Shown here in pieces: positions 9,845 to 19,446 of a stretch of DNA of 64,000 bases (position 1 is its first letter; each line of letters opens with the position of its first letter). The stretch is from JABAAE01 sp905480545 (GTDB taxonomy: Bacteria; Planctomycetota; Planctomycetia; Pirellulales; Pirellulaceae): assembly GCA_943788025.1 (NCBI GenBank), contig CALSOR010000002.1, positions 310,001 through 374,000 of the forward strand, given 5' to 3'. Position numbers and translations under genes: made by a program. The notes beneath the pieces were generated by a model that made no database searches, had not been told where the DNA came from, and saw nothing but the letters and a program-made list of their open reading frames with translations.

Positions 9845-10221
9845 TTCGATGCTGCGGAGTACCTGACCCGAAAAGATAGCTTATGAAGACGGCACTGCTG
9901 TGGAACCGATTCGCCATACAATTTGCTTTTTTGCTTGCAAGCAAAAATCCGAAACAGGTTTCACTAACCGAAGCTCGGATCCGTTTTACATCTCGCGAGG
10001 TGTATGTTTTTAGACCGAGTCATTGATTTAAGCGATCCGAAGGGCGACCGCAGGAAGATTCTTCAACCAATAACGTCCGCTGGTGGAATGCCGCCCAGAA
10101 AACTGCTTGCCCCGTTGCTGGTTGCCGAACTATTGGAAACATGAATCTCTCCTTGAATTGGGGTATAATCATGGATCACTCAACCGACTTCGTTATCGAA
10201 TTAAGAGATCTCTACGGCCCC
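9845..10221. other. Divergent intergenic region
   Basis: This 377-bp gap separates the glycosyltransferase (leftward) and sulfatase (rightward) genes. I see no convincing coding frame. It should hold both promoters, and its only marked feature is the palindrome at 9928-9947. Confidence 0.5.
9928..9947. promoter_or_regulatory. 20-bp perfect palindrome, possible operator
   Basis: The sequence TTTTTGCTTGCAAGCAAAAA reads the same on both strands. It lies 84 bp before the start of the leftward glycosyltransferase gene and about 275 bp before the sulfatase. A dimeric regulator could bind it. A bidirectional terminator is less likely, because no gene ends here. Confidence 0.35.
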
Positions 10222-11676
10222 ATGAAGAATCCTTGTTTCACGACTACCAAGTTCTCGTTTTTCTTCGTATCCATCATGTCGCTTGTTTCCGCCGGTGGAC
10301 TGATCTTCGCCGACGATGCCAAGAAACCAAACATTCTTTTCATCTTTGCGGATGACCAATGCTTTGAAACGATTCATGCGTTAGGCAATCAGGAGATCCA
10401 AACTCCGACCTTGGACAAGCTTTCACGCCAGGGGACAACATTTACGCATTGTTTCAACATGGGCTCATGGAGCGGTGCGGTTTGTGTTGCGAGTCGTACG
10501 ATGCTAAACACGGGTCGTTTTGTTTGGCGCGCTCAAGCCGTTCACAAGACCAGCGAAAGAGAACGAAAAGAAGGTCGCTGGTGGAGCGAGTACATGAAGG
10601 GCGCCGGATACAAAACCTACTTCACCGGCAAGTGGCATTGCAACGCAAAGGCTCCACTTGCATTTGATCTCGCAAAGAATGTTCGCGGTGGAATGCCAAG
10701 ACAAACGCCGGCTGGTTACAGTCGCCCGAAAGCAGACAAATCCGATCCCTGGTCACCTTACGATCCGCAGTTTGGCGGTTTTTGGCAAGGTGGAAAGCAT
10801 TGGAGTGAAGTGGTTGGCGACGACGCGATCGAATTTTTAGACGATTCAAAATCGAAGGACAATCCATTCTTTATGTACATCGCCTTCAACGCGCCGCACG
10901 ATCCACGTCAAAGCCCGAAAGCATACGTCGACAAATATCCACTCGAGAAGATCAGTGTGCCTGAAAACTTTTTGCCGCTGTATCCACACAAAGACAAAAT
11001 CGGATGCGGTCCCGGATTGCGGGATGAGAAATTGGCAATCTTCCCACGCACTGAACACGCGGTCAAAGTCAATCGTCAGGAGTATTATGCGATCATCACT
11101 CACATGGACGCTCAGATTAATCGCATCCTGCAAAAGCTTGAAGCGACCGGTCAACGTGATAACACCTGGATCTTTTTCACCGCAGATCATGGGCTTGCCT
11201 GTGGTCAGCATGGGCTGATGGGCAAACAAAATCTTTATGACCATAGCGTTCGCGTCCCGTTTATGGTGATCGGTCCAGACGTTGCAAAAAACAAGAAAAT
11301 CGATTCACCCATTTATTTACAAGACTTGATGGCAACGACATTGGAATTGGCGAATGTTGAAAAGCCGAAACACGTTGAATTTAACAGCATTCTGCCAATG
11401 CTTGATGGAAAGCCGAGTCCCTACCCTTCGATTTACGGAGCATATCTCAAACTCCAACGCAGCGTTCGAACCGAAAAACACAAGTTGATCTTATATCCCC
11501 AAGCGAAGGTCGCTCGTCTGTATAATTTGCAAAACGATCCACGCGAAATGAACGATTTGGCGGCCAAACCCGAATCATTGCCGTTGATGAAGAAGTTGTT
11601 CGCGCAGCTTTTGAAGCACCAGAAGGAACTGGAAGACGACCTTGATCTAAAAGCTTCATTCGCCGAGCTGCTTTAG
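10222..11676 (+). CDS. Secreted sulfatase, formylglycine-dependent type I
   Basis: The frame opens at 10141, but the ATG at 10222 begins a plausible signal peptide (MKNPCFTTTKFSFFFVSIMS, then a hydrophobic stretch ending near FADD), giving 484 residues. The alkaline-phosphatase-superfamily sulfatase fold is shown by PNILFIFADDQ (Asp metal ligands near 44-45), by C88 in the maturation motif CVASR, by YFTGKWH and by FFTADHG. The motif has Ala instead of the usual Pro at the third position, which formylglycine-generating enzymes accept. No such enzyme is encoded in the window. The substrate is probably a sulfated polysaccharide or glycan (inference). It is a single gene. Confidence 0.9.
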   Translation: MKNPCFTTTKFSFFFVSIMSLVSAGGLIFADDAKKPNILFIFADDQCFETIHALGNQEIQTPTLDKLSRQGTTFTHCFNMGSWSGAVCVASRTMLNTGRFVWRAQAVHKTSERERKEGRWWSEYMKGAGYKTYFTGKWHCNAKAPLAFDLAKNVRGGMPRQTPAGYSRPKADKSDPWSPYDPQFGGFWQGGKHWSEVVGDDAIEFLDDSKSKDNPFFMYIAFNAPHDPRQSPKAYVDKYPLEKISVPENFLPLYPHKDKIGCGPGLRDEKLAIFPRTEHAVKVNRQEYYAIITHMDAQINRILQKLEATGQRDNTWIFFTADHGLACGQHGLMGKQNLYDHSVRVPFMVIGPDVAKNKKIDSPIYLQDLMATTLELANVEKPKHVEFNSILPMLDGKPSPYPSIYGAYLKLQRSVRTEKHKLILYPQAKVARLYNLQNDPREMNDLAAKPESLPLMKKLFAQLLKHQKELEDDLDLKASFAELL

Positions 11677-11850
11677 GTTTCTGGACGTCCATTTCTTGAA
11701 TCAAAACCAGATAGACGATCTTGTCCGCATTGACGTTTGATCAATTTTTTTCAAAAACTTGGACTTCAAAACGGGGCATAATCTCAGTGAACGAGTTATC
11801 GCGTAGACTCGACGTTTTGCAATTGCATCTCTTATCCATTCTTCTATTTT

Positions 11851-11857
11851 GGTGGAG
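11851..11857 (+). promoter_or_regulatory. Ribosome binding site GGTGGAG before 11862
   Basis: GGTGGAG sits just upstream of the ATG at 11862. It supports that start over the upstream in-frame ATG at 11721. Confidence 0.5.
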
Positions 11858-11861
11858 TATT

Positions 11862-14315
11862 ATGAATCGAATTCAATCAGCTATCGTCTTTTCTCTTGTT
11901 ATTTTCTTCGCACCAATAAGTGATGCGAATGCGCGCCAAGATACGAAGGCTATCGGTTCGGGCAAAGCGATTTTGAATGTCGCCCCCGATAAATGCTTGC
12001 TTTTTTCGGCTTGGTACCAGCCCGATGCTGCAGAGAACAGTGATAACCGTACGGAAAGAATCTTGGCCGAACCAGAGGTCAAAGAATTCATTGCCGACGT
12101 CCGGAATCTTTTGAATGATGCAATTCCTATGGTGATTCAGGACGAGTCGGTCTCGAGTCGCTTTGTCGCCAAAGTCTTGTTAAATGAAGCGATCGATGCA
12201 TCGCTTAAGCGATCGGGCGCGATCTTTATTGAAGACGTCAATATTGAATTAAACAGCGGGCTTTTGGATGCCTCGGGGGGAATGATTGTTGAGATCGGAG
12301 AAAACCTCCAAACGGTGGAGGATGCCATCCTTGCGGTAATCGAAAGCAACGAGATCGAATTCGAGCGAGAGAAGATTGCTGGCAATAATTTTCTGAGCAT
12401 TCCTATTCCAAACTCGCCGATCGCTTCGAATGTCTTCATCGGTGGTATGAACAAACACTTGTTCGTTTGTTTCGGAAAGAAATCGACGGAACGAGCTTTG
12501 AATCGCTTTAAGAGTGATGAGACGCCAGGGTGGTTAGCAGATGTATTTAAGCGTTCACCTGTCGATCGAAGTACATCAGTCGGATACCTCAACATGAAAA
12601 CCGTCACCGAAAAATACTTGCCATTGGCAGGTGAAGAAGTTGTTGAATTCGCTGCTTTACTCGGGATGCCATGTGTTGGCTCCATCGAATCGGTTGCCGG
12701 TTTTGACCAAACCGGAATTCAATCTCGAACATCAATTCAATTCGACGGGCAGCCGACTGGCGTTTTCGAAATCATTGACTCCAGCGCGATCAATATGCAA
12801 CAAATTTCCCAAATGCCCGCCGACTCCTTGTTCGCCACAGCGATCGCCGTCGACTCGAAAAAAACCTTGTCGATCGTTCGTAAAATCCTGCAAGAATTGG
12901 ATCCGCGAATCCATGCTGAATTGAACAATACAATGGAAGCCATCCGCAACGAGTTTGATATTGATGTTGAAAAAGAGATTATTGATTTGATCGGGCCGAC
13001 TATAGCCATTTTCAATGGAGCAAGCGACGGTTGGGGGATGGGGGCAATCATGAGTGTCGAAATCCGAGACGCGGCAAAATCCAAAAGGACACAAAAGAAA
13101 CTCCTCTCGCTCATTTCTCGATACACGCGATCGAAGTATGCCGAATTTCGGATGACAACCCAAACATTCAACAACACAGAAATAGCAACCATACAAGTTG
13201 TTGAAATGCCGTTTCCGTTCGAACCCTCCTGGTGCATTCTGGATGACCGAATTTTGTTTTCACTGTCACCTCAATCGTTACGGCCATTCATTCAACGTCA
13301 TTCAAACGACCAATACCTGCCGATCCAAGAGATGTTAAAATCCAGTCATCTTAGCGGCGGAAAATTGCTCGGATTCGGATTTAGTGATGATCAAAAGCAA
13401 TTTGAAATTGCATACAGCTATTTGCCCATGATGAAGTCGATCATTCCTGGGGCGATGATGGATATGAATAATGGCGAACAGAATTTTGAATTAATCGACA
13501 GGATTTCACGCATCACGATTCCATCGGCTCGGTGCATACACCGTCATCTGGAGCCTAGCGTTACACTGTTGCGACGTACCGAAACTGGAATCGAATTCGA
13601 TTCACACCAGGTTATTCCGACGCCGAACGCTGCTGCGACATCAGGCATTGCTGCCGCACTCCTTTTACCTGCCGTTCAGGCGGCGAGGCAAGCGGCGCGT
13701 CGAACCCAATCTGCCAACAATATAAAGCAGCTTGGATTGGCCATGCTCAATTTCCATGACACTCGTCGAAATTTTCCTGCAGCCTATTCCACTGATAAAG
13801 ACGGAAAACCACTCCTCAGTTGGCGAGTCTTTATCTTGCCGTACATCGAACAAAATCAACTCTATGACAAATTTCACTTAGACGAACCGTGGGACAGTGA
13901 GCACAACATCAAACTTGTCAAAATGATGCCGTCTGTGTTCCGTTCGCCTAACAGCTTGTCACCGCAAGGAACGACCGTTTATCGAGGAATCGGTGGAACC
14001 AATGGGACGTTTACGGTTCCAAAAAACGGCCAGCACACGGGCGCAAAATTAACGTCATTTATTGACGGCACCAGCAATACAATTATGATCGCCGAGGCAA
14101 GTGACGATGTTGCAATCGAATGGACAAAGCCAGAAGTCATTGACGCGGAAAACTTCAAGCACTGGCAAATGTTTGGGAACAGTCCGGGCGGAACAAATTT
14201 CGGAATTGTCGACGGATCGGTTCGGTTTATCAGCAACACCATCGATCCGAAAATCCTCAAAATCATGTTCACGCGTAACGATGGAGAAGTTGTCCCCTAC
14301 GATCTAGATTTCTAA
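11862..14315 (+). CDS. Secreted protein with large N-terminal region fused to a C-terminal DUF1559 domain
   Basis: The 817-residue product starts with a signal peptide (MNRIQSAIVFSLVIFFAPIS, then DANARQ). Residues about 30-570 form a region I do not firmly recognise; the pattern of beta-rich segments around SLFATAIAVDSKK and FFSLSP-type strands recalls DUF3352. Residues about 590-817 are a DUF1559 domain: AAALLLPAVQAARQAARR, NNIKQLGLAMLNFHD, FPAAYSTDKDG, WRVFILPYIEQNQLYDKFH, and the C-terminal FGIVDGSVRFIS. DUF1559 proteins normally begin with a type IV pilin-like GFTLVELLVVI leader. Here that leader is absent and the pilin-like helix is internal. Function is unknown; it is probably exported and membrane-associated. 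Confidence 0.8.
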   Translation: MNRIQSAIVFSLVIFFAPISDANARQDTKAIGSGKAILNVAPDKCLLFSAWYQPDAAENSDNRTERILAEPEVKEFIADVRNLLNDAIPMVIQDESVSSRFVAKVLLNEAIDASLKRSGAIFIEDVNIELNSGLLDASGGMIVEIGENLQTVEDAILAVIESNEIEFEREKIAGNNFLSIPIPNSPIASNVFIGGMNKHLFVCFGKKSTERALNRFKSDETPGWLADVFKRSPVDRSTSVGYLNMKTVTEKYLPLAGEEVVEFAALLGMPCVGSIESVAGFDQTGIQSRTSIQFDGQPTGVFEIIDSSAINMQQISQMPADSLFATAIAVDSKKTLSIVRKILQELDPRIHAELNNTMEAIRNEFDIDVEKEIIDLIGPTIAIFNGASDGWGMGAIMSVEIRDAAKSKRTQKKLLSLISRYTRSKYAEFRMTTQTFNNTEIATIQVVEMPFPFEPSWCILDDRILFSLSPQSLRPFIQRHSNDQYLPIQEMLKSSHLSGGKLLGFGFSDDQKQFEIAYSYLPMMKSIIPGAMMDMNNGEQNFELIDRISRITIPSARCIHRHLEPSVTLLRRTETGIEFDSHQVIPTPNAAATSGIAAALLLPAVQAARQAARRTQSANNIKQLGLAMLNFHDTRRNFPAAYSTDKDGKPLLSWRVFILPYIEQNQLYDKFHLDEPWDSEHNIKLVKMMPSVFRSPNSLSPQGTTVYRGIGGTNGTFTVPKNGQHTGAKLTSFIDGTSNTIMIAEASDDVAIEWTKPEVIDAENFKHWQMFGNSPGGTNFGIVDGSVRFISNTIDPKILKIMFTRNDGEVVPYDLDF

Positions 14316-14441
14316 CAGGGTACCGTAGAACCAGGGAGTTCACGCAGATCACCTGTCTCTTTGAACGATGAACCATTGCCTTGGGGTTCAAAAACGGATC
14401 TGCACAAACGCGATTGAACCGCGAAAACCCTAAATCAGAAA

Positions 14442-15374
14442 CTAAAACCAACTGTTGCCAAACATTGACCGGAGGGCCGTGTTTAATTTCCGAAAGTCGA
14501 TTTCGGGAATTTGCAACGAATCCAAACTTGTATTTGCATCGCCGTTCAGGATTTCGATCCATTGATAAACGGCACTGTTGATACGGACTTTGGCGCAATC
14601 CAAGACGCGCAGGTCTTCAGCATTGCCTGCCATCGCTTCGGAATCATCCGGCAATGAAAGGTTATGGACTTCGATTAGAACTCGATACAAACTTGCTTCT
14701 GCATCGCCGGAATCGTAGGCTGCTGTTTCCCAAACGTTATCCAGTTCTTCTTGAATTAAAGCCAAAGTGTCTGTAGCGACTCCGATTTGATCTAACCAAC
14801 CCATTTCAGTTTGGATCAACTGCTTTGTCTCAAAATCATTGGCGACAACCACGTTGGGTTCGAGAGCCTCGAAAATTGAAACGGGCTCAGCTTTGGGAAG
14901 GACAATGCTCGGTTTAAAACTGGCGGATTGAAATTTTTGATCGTCTGAATTGACGAAGGATGCCTCGGCCTTGAGTTTCGACTGTTTGGTTAACCAGCCG
15001 TTTTCGGGAATGATTGGAAATGAAAACGCCGAGATTGTTTGCCCAAAATCCAAAAGCATACGCCATGCACCAATTTGTTTGGGAGCAACAGATGCCAGGC
15101 CATCCTTTTCCGCTGGCGGCAGGATAGCAACGAACACGTTCGGAGTGCAGGATGGCCGAAGCAGTTTTGCAGGTGCGAATTTTTTGATTGGATTCATTTG
15201 GACGAGACGAATTCGCTTTCGAACTGGTGTGAAATCCTTAAGTTCAGGCACAACCATTTCAGCGCTGCGGATTCGTGTCGCATCATTTTTGATCAGGAAC
15301 AAGCATCCGATCAGCATCAAGCAGACTAAATAAATCCCAAAAAACATCGGAACACCCGATGAATGCGTTTTCAT
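14442..15374 (-). CDS. Hypothetical single-pass membrane protein
   Basis: I do not recognise this 310-residue protein. It has one N-terminal membrane helix (FFGIYLVCLMLIGCLFLI, residues about 11-28), so most of it should lie outside the cytoplasm. The middle is proline-rich and of low conservation type. The C-terminal third is acidic and predicted helical (LALIQEELDNVW, LYRVLIEVHNLSLPDD). Both reading-frame ends are clean: the ATG is at 15374, and no other long frame competes. It may be co-transcribed with the unknown gene at 15561-16037 on the same strand, 186 bp upstream. Confidence 0.6.
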   Translation of the reverse strand: MKTHSSGVPMFFGIYLVCLMLIGCLFLIKNDATRIRSAEMVVPELKDFTPVRKRIRLVQMNPIKKFAPAKLLRPSCTPNVFVAILPPAEKDGLASVAPKQIGAWRMLLDFGQTISAFSFPIIPENGWLTKQSKLKAEASFVNSDDQKFQSASFKPSIVLPKAEPVSIFEALEPNVVVANDFETKQLIQTEMGWLDQIGVATDTLALIQEELDNVWETAAYDSGDAEASLYRVLIEVHNLSLPDDSEAMAGNAEDLRVLDCAKVRINSAVYQWIEILNGDANTSLDSLQIPEIDFRKLNTALRSMFGNSWF

Positions 15375-15560
15375 CTTGTTTTCTCCAAAAACGGCAGCAG
15401 CCTATCGAGCAAAAATTGAACGTCGTGTTTGAAATAGATCGACCAATTGTGCTGTCAGTCAGAAAACAAATTCCGTTAAAAAAAGCGGGTCAGGAAATTT
15501 ACCGTCGTTCGTTACGGATATTCCGCCTTTGCATAAGAAGCAACCGCCGGCCATGATTCG

Positions 15561-16037
15561 CTAGAACTGATGTCCAGATTCGACAGCAAAGTCAAGCTTT
15601 GGCTGGACCTCATCGGCGTTCAGAGTTCTCGCTAACTCAAACCCATTGATCGTCAACGAAAACTCACGCAACATTTGGTGCATAACATAACCACCGAAAC
15701 ATAGCCTTCGAAAGCCTTCAACAAATCGGATCGTTTGTTCCGGGTCTTCCTTACGTTTAAATGCGAGAAAATGATCCGGTTCGTATTCGACATGAACCGA
15801 AACAAACCGATCAACTGAGTCAAACGCGTTTTTTTTACCAAGAATTTCAATGACGCCCCTGTCTTTGGCGGCAAACAAAATCGCTTTTGATTCAAGTGAT
15901 AACTCGATTTCAGGTGGATCACGTTGGGAAAGCGACCGACTACAGATTCGTGCCAGTCCCAAAATCGTCGCCGCACCATCGGCAAGATCATCCCATTTCA
16001 GTCCGTCTTCATCGTCAGCTTTAAATCGAGGCAGCAT
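15561..16037 (-). CDS. Hypothetical cytoplasmic protein
   Basis: The 158-residue product has no signal peptide or membrane helix, and I do not recognise a family. It starts MLPRFKADDEDGLKWDDLAD, with a purine-rich GAGAG just before the ATG. It contains a compact alpha/beta pattern (IELSLESKAILFAAKDRGVIEIL, shown in part). It may form a unit with the downstream 14442-15374 gene. The coding call rests on length and start context only. Confidence 0.5.
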   Translation of the reverse strand: MLPRFKADDEDGLKWDDLADGAATILGLARICSRSLSQRDPPEIELSLESKAILFAAKDRGVIEILGKKNAFDSVDRFVSVHVEYEPDHFLAFKRKEDPEQTIRFVEGFRRLCFGGYVMHQMLREFSLTINGFELARTLNADEVQPKLDFAVESGHQF

Positions 16038-16372
16038 ATCTCTCAGAATGTATGTCCGGTTTGGAATTCAAAAAATCAATTCACGTTGTCATCTTATTTT
16101 ATCCTAGGTTGCCGATGCCACCCTGTCGTTCGTCGTTAACGCGGAACGGTAAATGACTTCACGATGCCTACGGTTTTATGGCCGGAAACCGGAATTTACA
16201 ACCTCGCTGTACTCCCAATCCAATCGAATCGACCACCAATCCTTCGTTTTCCCAATCAGCGGAAACACTACAAAGTAGTAAACATTCGTTGACCCCGATT
16301 CGGAGCGGTAATAAACTACAAGTTCCATGAGATGGGACGTCAGAATCTAATATTTTAACGAACGACCGGTAC
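16038..16372. other. Intergenic region without a visible gene
   Basis: This gap of about 335 bp lies between divergent genes. I found no RNA-like structure or coding frame. It probably contains promoters for the leftward hypothetical genes and for the gene at 16373. Confidence 0.5.
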
Positions 16373-17029
16373 GTGCAGCTTTTTGATCCTTTACATTTTG
16401 TGATTGGCGTCGGCCCATTGGCGGTTTATCTCCTGCTGATCGGAATCCTCAATTACTCGCGCAAGCCGTTTATCACGACCGGTGGTCGCGATGCGTCGGC
16501 GCTCAGTGTTGCCATTGCTGGATTTGTGATTGTGGGTCCAATGGAACTGTTTATGCCGCCGGCCGCTGCAGATCGTTTTGCGGGCTTTGTATGGTTACTA
16601 CTTCTGATGTTTTACGGACTTTGCGTCTCGTTGGTCATTTTGCTGATGCGCCCCCGGCTCATCATTTACAATGTGACGATCGATCAATTACGACCGTTGT
16701 TGATGAAAATAGTTCATGAAATTGACAAAGAGAGCCGCTGGGCCGGCGACAGCCTAACGATGCCAAGTTTGAAAATTCAATTGCATGTTGAGACCTCGCC
16801 ATTGCGGCATGTGCAGCTTGTTTCGTCTGGCCCCAATCAAAACCTTGACGGTTGGCAAGTCTTGGAGGCGAGGCTTTCAGAGGCATTGAAACCGATCCGC
16901 TCCACGCGAAATCCAGTTGGCTTGGGAATGATCATTGTGGCAGGGCTAATGGGAATGACATGTACAATTTGGATGCTTTCCAATCCAGATTCAGTTGCGC
17001 AATCACTTTCAGAAATGCTGCGGTTGTAG
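16373..17029 (+). CDS. Hypothetical membrane protein
   Basis: The 218-residue product starts at a GTG. Three hydrophobic segments lie in the first 110 residues (VIGVGPLAVYLLLIGIL, ALSVAIAGFVIVGPMELF, AGFVWLLLLMFYGLCVSLVI). A soluble middle (MKIVHEIDKESRW, LHVETSP) and a C-terminal membrane helix (GLGMIIVAGLMGMTCTIW) follow. I do not recognise the family. It lies 270 bp upstream of moxR on the same strand, but the gap makes membership in the Bat operon uncertain. Confidence 0.6.
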   Translation: MQLFDPLHFVIGVGPLAVYLLLIGILNYSRKPFITTGGRDASALSVAIAGFVIVGPMELFMPPAAADRFAGFVWLLLLMFYGLCVSLVILLMRPRLIIYNVTIDQLRPLLMKIVHEIDKESRWAGDSLTMPSLKIQLHVETSPLRHVQLVSSGPNQNLDGWQVLEARLSEALKPIRSTRNPVGLGMIIVAGLMGMTCTIWMLSNPDSVAQSLSEMLRL

Positions 17030-17298
17030 AACAGCACAAATGGGTTTAGATGTGATTCATGTCAAACACCGAAGATCACCGCACAGCATAAGAGGTTGAT
17101 TCAAAAATTGAAACCAAATTGGATCAGCAATCGAACAAAACAACGACCTCCTAATTGGCTCTTCGGCCGATTTTGGGGTATGCCTAGAGCAGAATGTTTC
17201 TACTAAAATAGAATGTGAAATTCAACCTTAGCCGGGCGCACTCGTTCGGCTTATTTTTTTGCAAGATTTGACACAACGCGGAAACGATTTAAAGAAAA

Positions 17299-18282
17299 AT
17301 GTCCTCACAAATTGAAGATCAAATCGCAACCCATGTTCAGCTCTGTACGCAGTTGCGTGACGAAATTGGTCGATTGCTCGTCGGTCAAGAGAAGATGGTC
17401 ACCAGCTTGCTAACTGGACTGTTGACCGGCGGCCATATCTTATTGGAAGGCTTGCCCGGATTGGCCAAGACATTAGCGGTTCAAAGTCTGTCTGAGGCGA
17501 TTCACACTGATTTTTCGCGAATTCAGTTTACGCCAGATATGCTTCCAGCGGATGTGATTGGGACGCAAATTTTCAATCCGAAAGAAGCAACGTTTTCCGT
17601 AAAAAAAGGACCCATTTTTTCTAACCTGGTGCTTGCTGACGAAATCAATCGTGCCCCTGCCAAGGTCCAAGCTGCACTACTCGAGGCAATGCAAGAGCGC
17701 CAGGTTACCATCGGAGGCGAAACATTTTGTTTCGAGGAACCGTTTCTCGTTTTGGCAACCCAAAACCCGATCGAACAGGAAGGTACATACCCATTACCCG
17801 AGGCCCAAATTGATCGCTTTATGATGAAAATCATCATCGACTATCCGACAAAAGATGAGGAGAGAAAAGTCGTTGAGCGGATGTCAGGCGGACGCCCGAT
17901 TCCGAAAGTCAAACAAGTCGCCACTCCCGAACAAATTCTCGAAGCCAGATCGGTAGTGGAAAAAATCTGGGTCGATGAAAAAGTCCGAGACTACGTTGTT
18001 GACCTCGTTCGAGCCACACGTAATCCTGCCGAGTGTGGAATTACCGGCCTTGATTCGATGATTGAATCTGGAGCCAGTCCCCGTGCATCAATCTTTCTAA
18101 TCAAGGCGGCCAAGGCCAATGCCTTTTTACAGGGGCGAGGTTACGTCACGCCACATGATTGCAAAAGCATTGCACCCGAAGTGTTGCGCCATCGGATGGT
18201 ACTGACATTCGAAGCCGAAGCCGAAGGCAAATCTCCGGATGACATTGTAAAAAAGATTCTCGACAACGTTCCAGTGCCGTAA
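17299..18282 (+). CDS. moxR: MoxR-type AAA+ ATPase, first gene of the Bat operon
   Basis: The 327-residue AAA+ protein has Walker A EGLPGLAKT at about residues 53-62 and Walker B LVLADEINRAPAKVQAALLE, both diagnostic of MoxR. Sensor and arginine-finger regions (LATQNPIEQEGTYPLPEAQ) are intact. MoxR proteins act as cytoplasmic chaperones that activate or insert cofactors into partners, often VWA-domain proteins. Here the next genes encode DUF58 and VWA proteins, the standard Bat (Bacteroides aerotolerance) arrangement. A Shine-Dalgarno-like AAAGAAAA precedes the ATG. Confidence 0.9.
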   Translation: MSSQIEDQIATHVQLCTQLRDEIGRLLVGQEKMVTSLLTGLLTGGHILLEGLPGLAKTLAVQSLSEAIHTDFSRIQFTPDMLPADVIGTQIFNPKEATFSVKKGPIFSNLVLADEINRAPAKVQAALLEAMQERQVTIGGETFCFEEPFLVLATQNPIEQEGTYPLPEAQIDRFMMKIIIDYPTKDEERKVVERMSGGRPIPKVKQVATPEQILEARSVVEKIWVDEKVRDYVVDLVRATRNPAECGITGLDSMIESGASPRASIFLIKAAKANAFLQGRGYVTPHDCKSIAPEVLRHRMVLTFEAEAEGKSPDDIVKKILDNVPVP

Positions 18283-18358
18283 CACGTTTTGGACTGGCCG
18301 TATTAAGGGCGAACGAAAACAGTTCTGTCGATTTCTTTCTTCATTTCAATTATCGATT

Positions 18359-19363
18359 ATGCTTGCTGCTGACATCATCAAACGTGTCAAGGAAATTCAG
18401 GTCAACACCGGCCGACAGGTGGCCGATGTGCTTGCAGGCCAATATGAATCGGTTTTCAAGGGTGGTGGAATTGAGTTTGACGAAGTTCGACCCTACATTC
18501 CCGGCGACGAAATCAGGACCATCGATTGGAATGTGACCGCGAGGATGGGACAACCATTCGTAAAGCGATTTGTCGAAGAGCGGCAATTGACCCTCATGCT
18601 AATGGCTGACATCTCCGCGTCGCAAGATTTTGGCTCTGTCGATCGCTCCAAACGTGAAGCCGTTGCTGAACTTTGTGCGCTGCTGGCCTTTTCTGCAACA
18701 TTCAATGACGACAAAGTCGGATTAACGCTCTTTCATGGTGACATTGAGCAATTTATTCCACCGCGAAAGGGTCAAAAACATGCGCTTCGTGTCGTTCGCG
18801 AAGTCCTGGCACATGGTCGCACAATCGGAATTAAAAAGATTGACTCGAACCCAACGGAATTGACGTCCAGTTCAATCGCCAGCCGATTTCGCCATTGGTT
18901 GCCGTTCTTCAAAAGAAAGAACTCACGCTCCCGGTTCCGTACCAGTCGCCAGTCAACCAACATCGCCGGAGCGGTCGAATTCCTTCTTAACGTTTCCAAT
19001 CGCAAGTCAGTTTGCTTTGTGGTGAGCGATTTCTATGACGAAAACTACCTGCGGGTCCTCCAAAGTGCCAACCGTAAACACGATGTCATTGCGGTCATGG
19101 TCACCGACCCACGGGAATTAGAAATCCCCAATTCAGGATTAATGAACTTAACCGATGCGGAAACGGGCAAATCAGTTTTGGTGGACACCTCATCTGCAAA
19201 AGTGCGAGATCGTTTTCGTCAAAATGCGATCAGCCGTATCGAGAATGTTGAGCGTGAATTGCGTTCATCAAAAATTGATTTTGTTCACATCGATTGCTCA
19301 AAATCGGTCGTCGATCCGTTAGCCAAGTTTTTTCGCATGCGAGAACAAAGGCGACGGCGATGA
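18359..19363 (+). CDS. DUF58 domain protein (VWA-like, MoxR partner)
   Basis: The 334-residue protein carries the DUF58 signature: FDEVRPYIPGDEIRTIDWN at about residues 40-58, then RQLTLMLMADISASQDFGS, a degenerate VWA MIDAS start. It has no signal peptide or membrane helix and should be cytoplasmic. In Bat and related clusters DUF58 proteins follow moxR and are thought to be partners of the ATPase. It begins 76 bp after moxR, and its stop overlaps an ATG (ATGA at 19360) leading into the next gene, which suggests translational coupling. Confidence 0.88.
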   Translation: MLAADIIKRVKEIQVNTGRQVADVLAGQYESVFKGGGIEFDEVRPYIPGDEIRTIDWNVTARMGQPFVKRFVEERQLTLMLMADISASQDFGSVDRSKREAVAELCALLAFSATFNDDKVGLTLFHGDIEQFIPPRKGQKHALRVVREVLAHGRTIGIKKIDSNPTELTSSSIASRFRHWLPFFKRKNSRSRFRTSRQSTNIAGAVEFLLNVSNRKSVCFVVSDFYDENYLRVLQSANRKHDVIAVMVTDPRELEIPNSGLMNLTDAETGKSVLVDTSSAKVRDRFRQNAISRIENVERELRSSKIDFVHIDCSKSVVDPLAKFFRMREQRRRR

Positions 19364-19446
19364 GAATGATTTACTTTGCAAATTCGACAGCACGACCCTT
19401 GCCCGGTGAAAAGGAGACCCAGCTCGAGGGTGCTGTTTCGTTTCAT

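Noticed and set aside
12137..12685. Minus-strand ORF of 182 codons inside the DUF1559 gene
   Set aside because: It is antisense to a conserved coding frame and has the amino-acid bias of a shadow frame.
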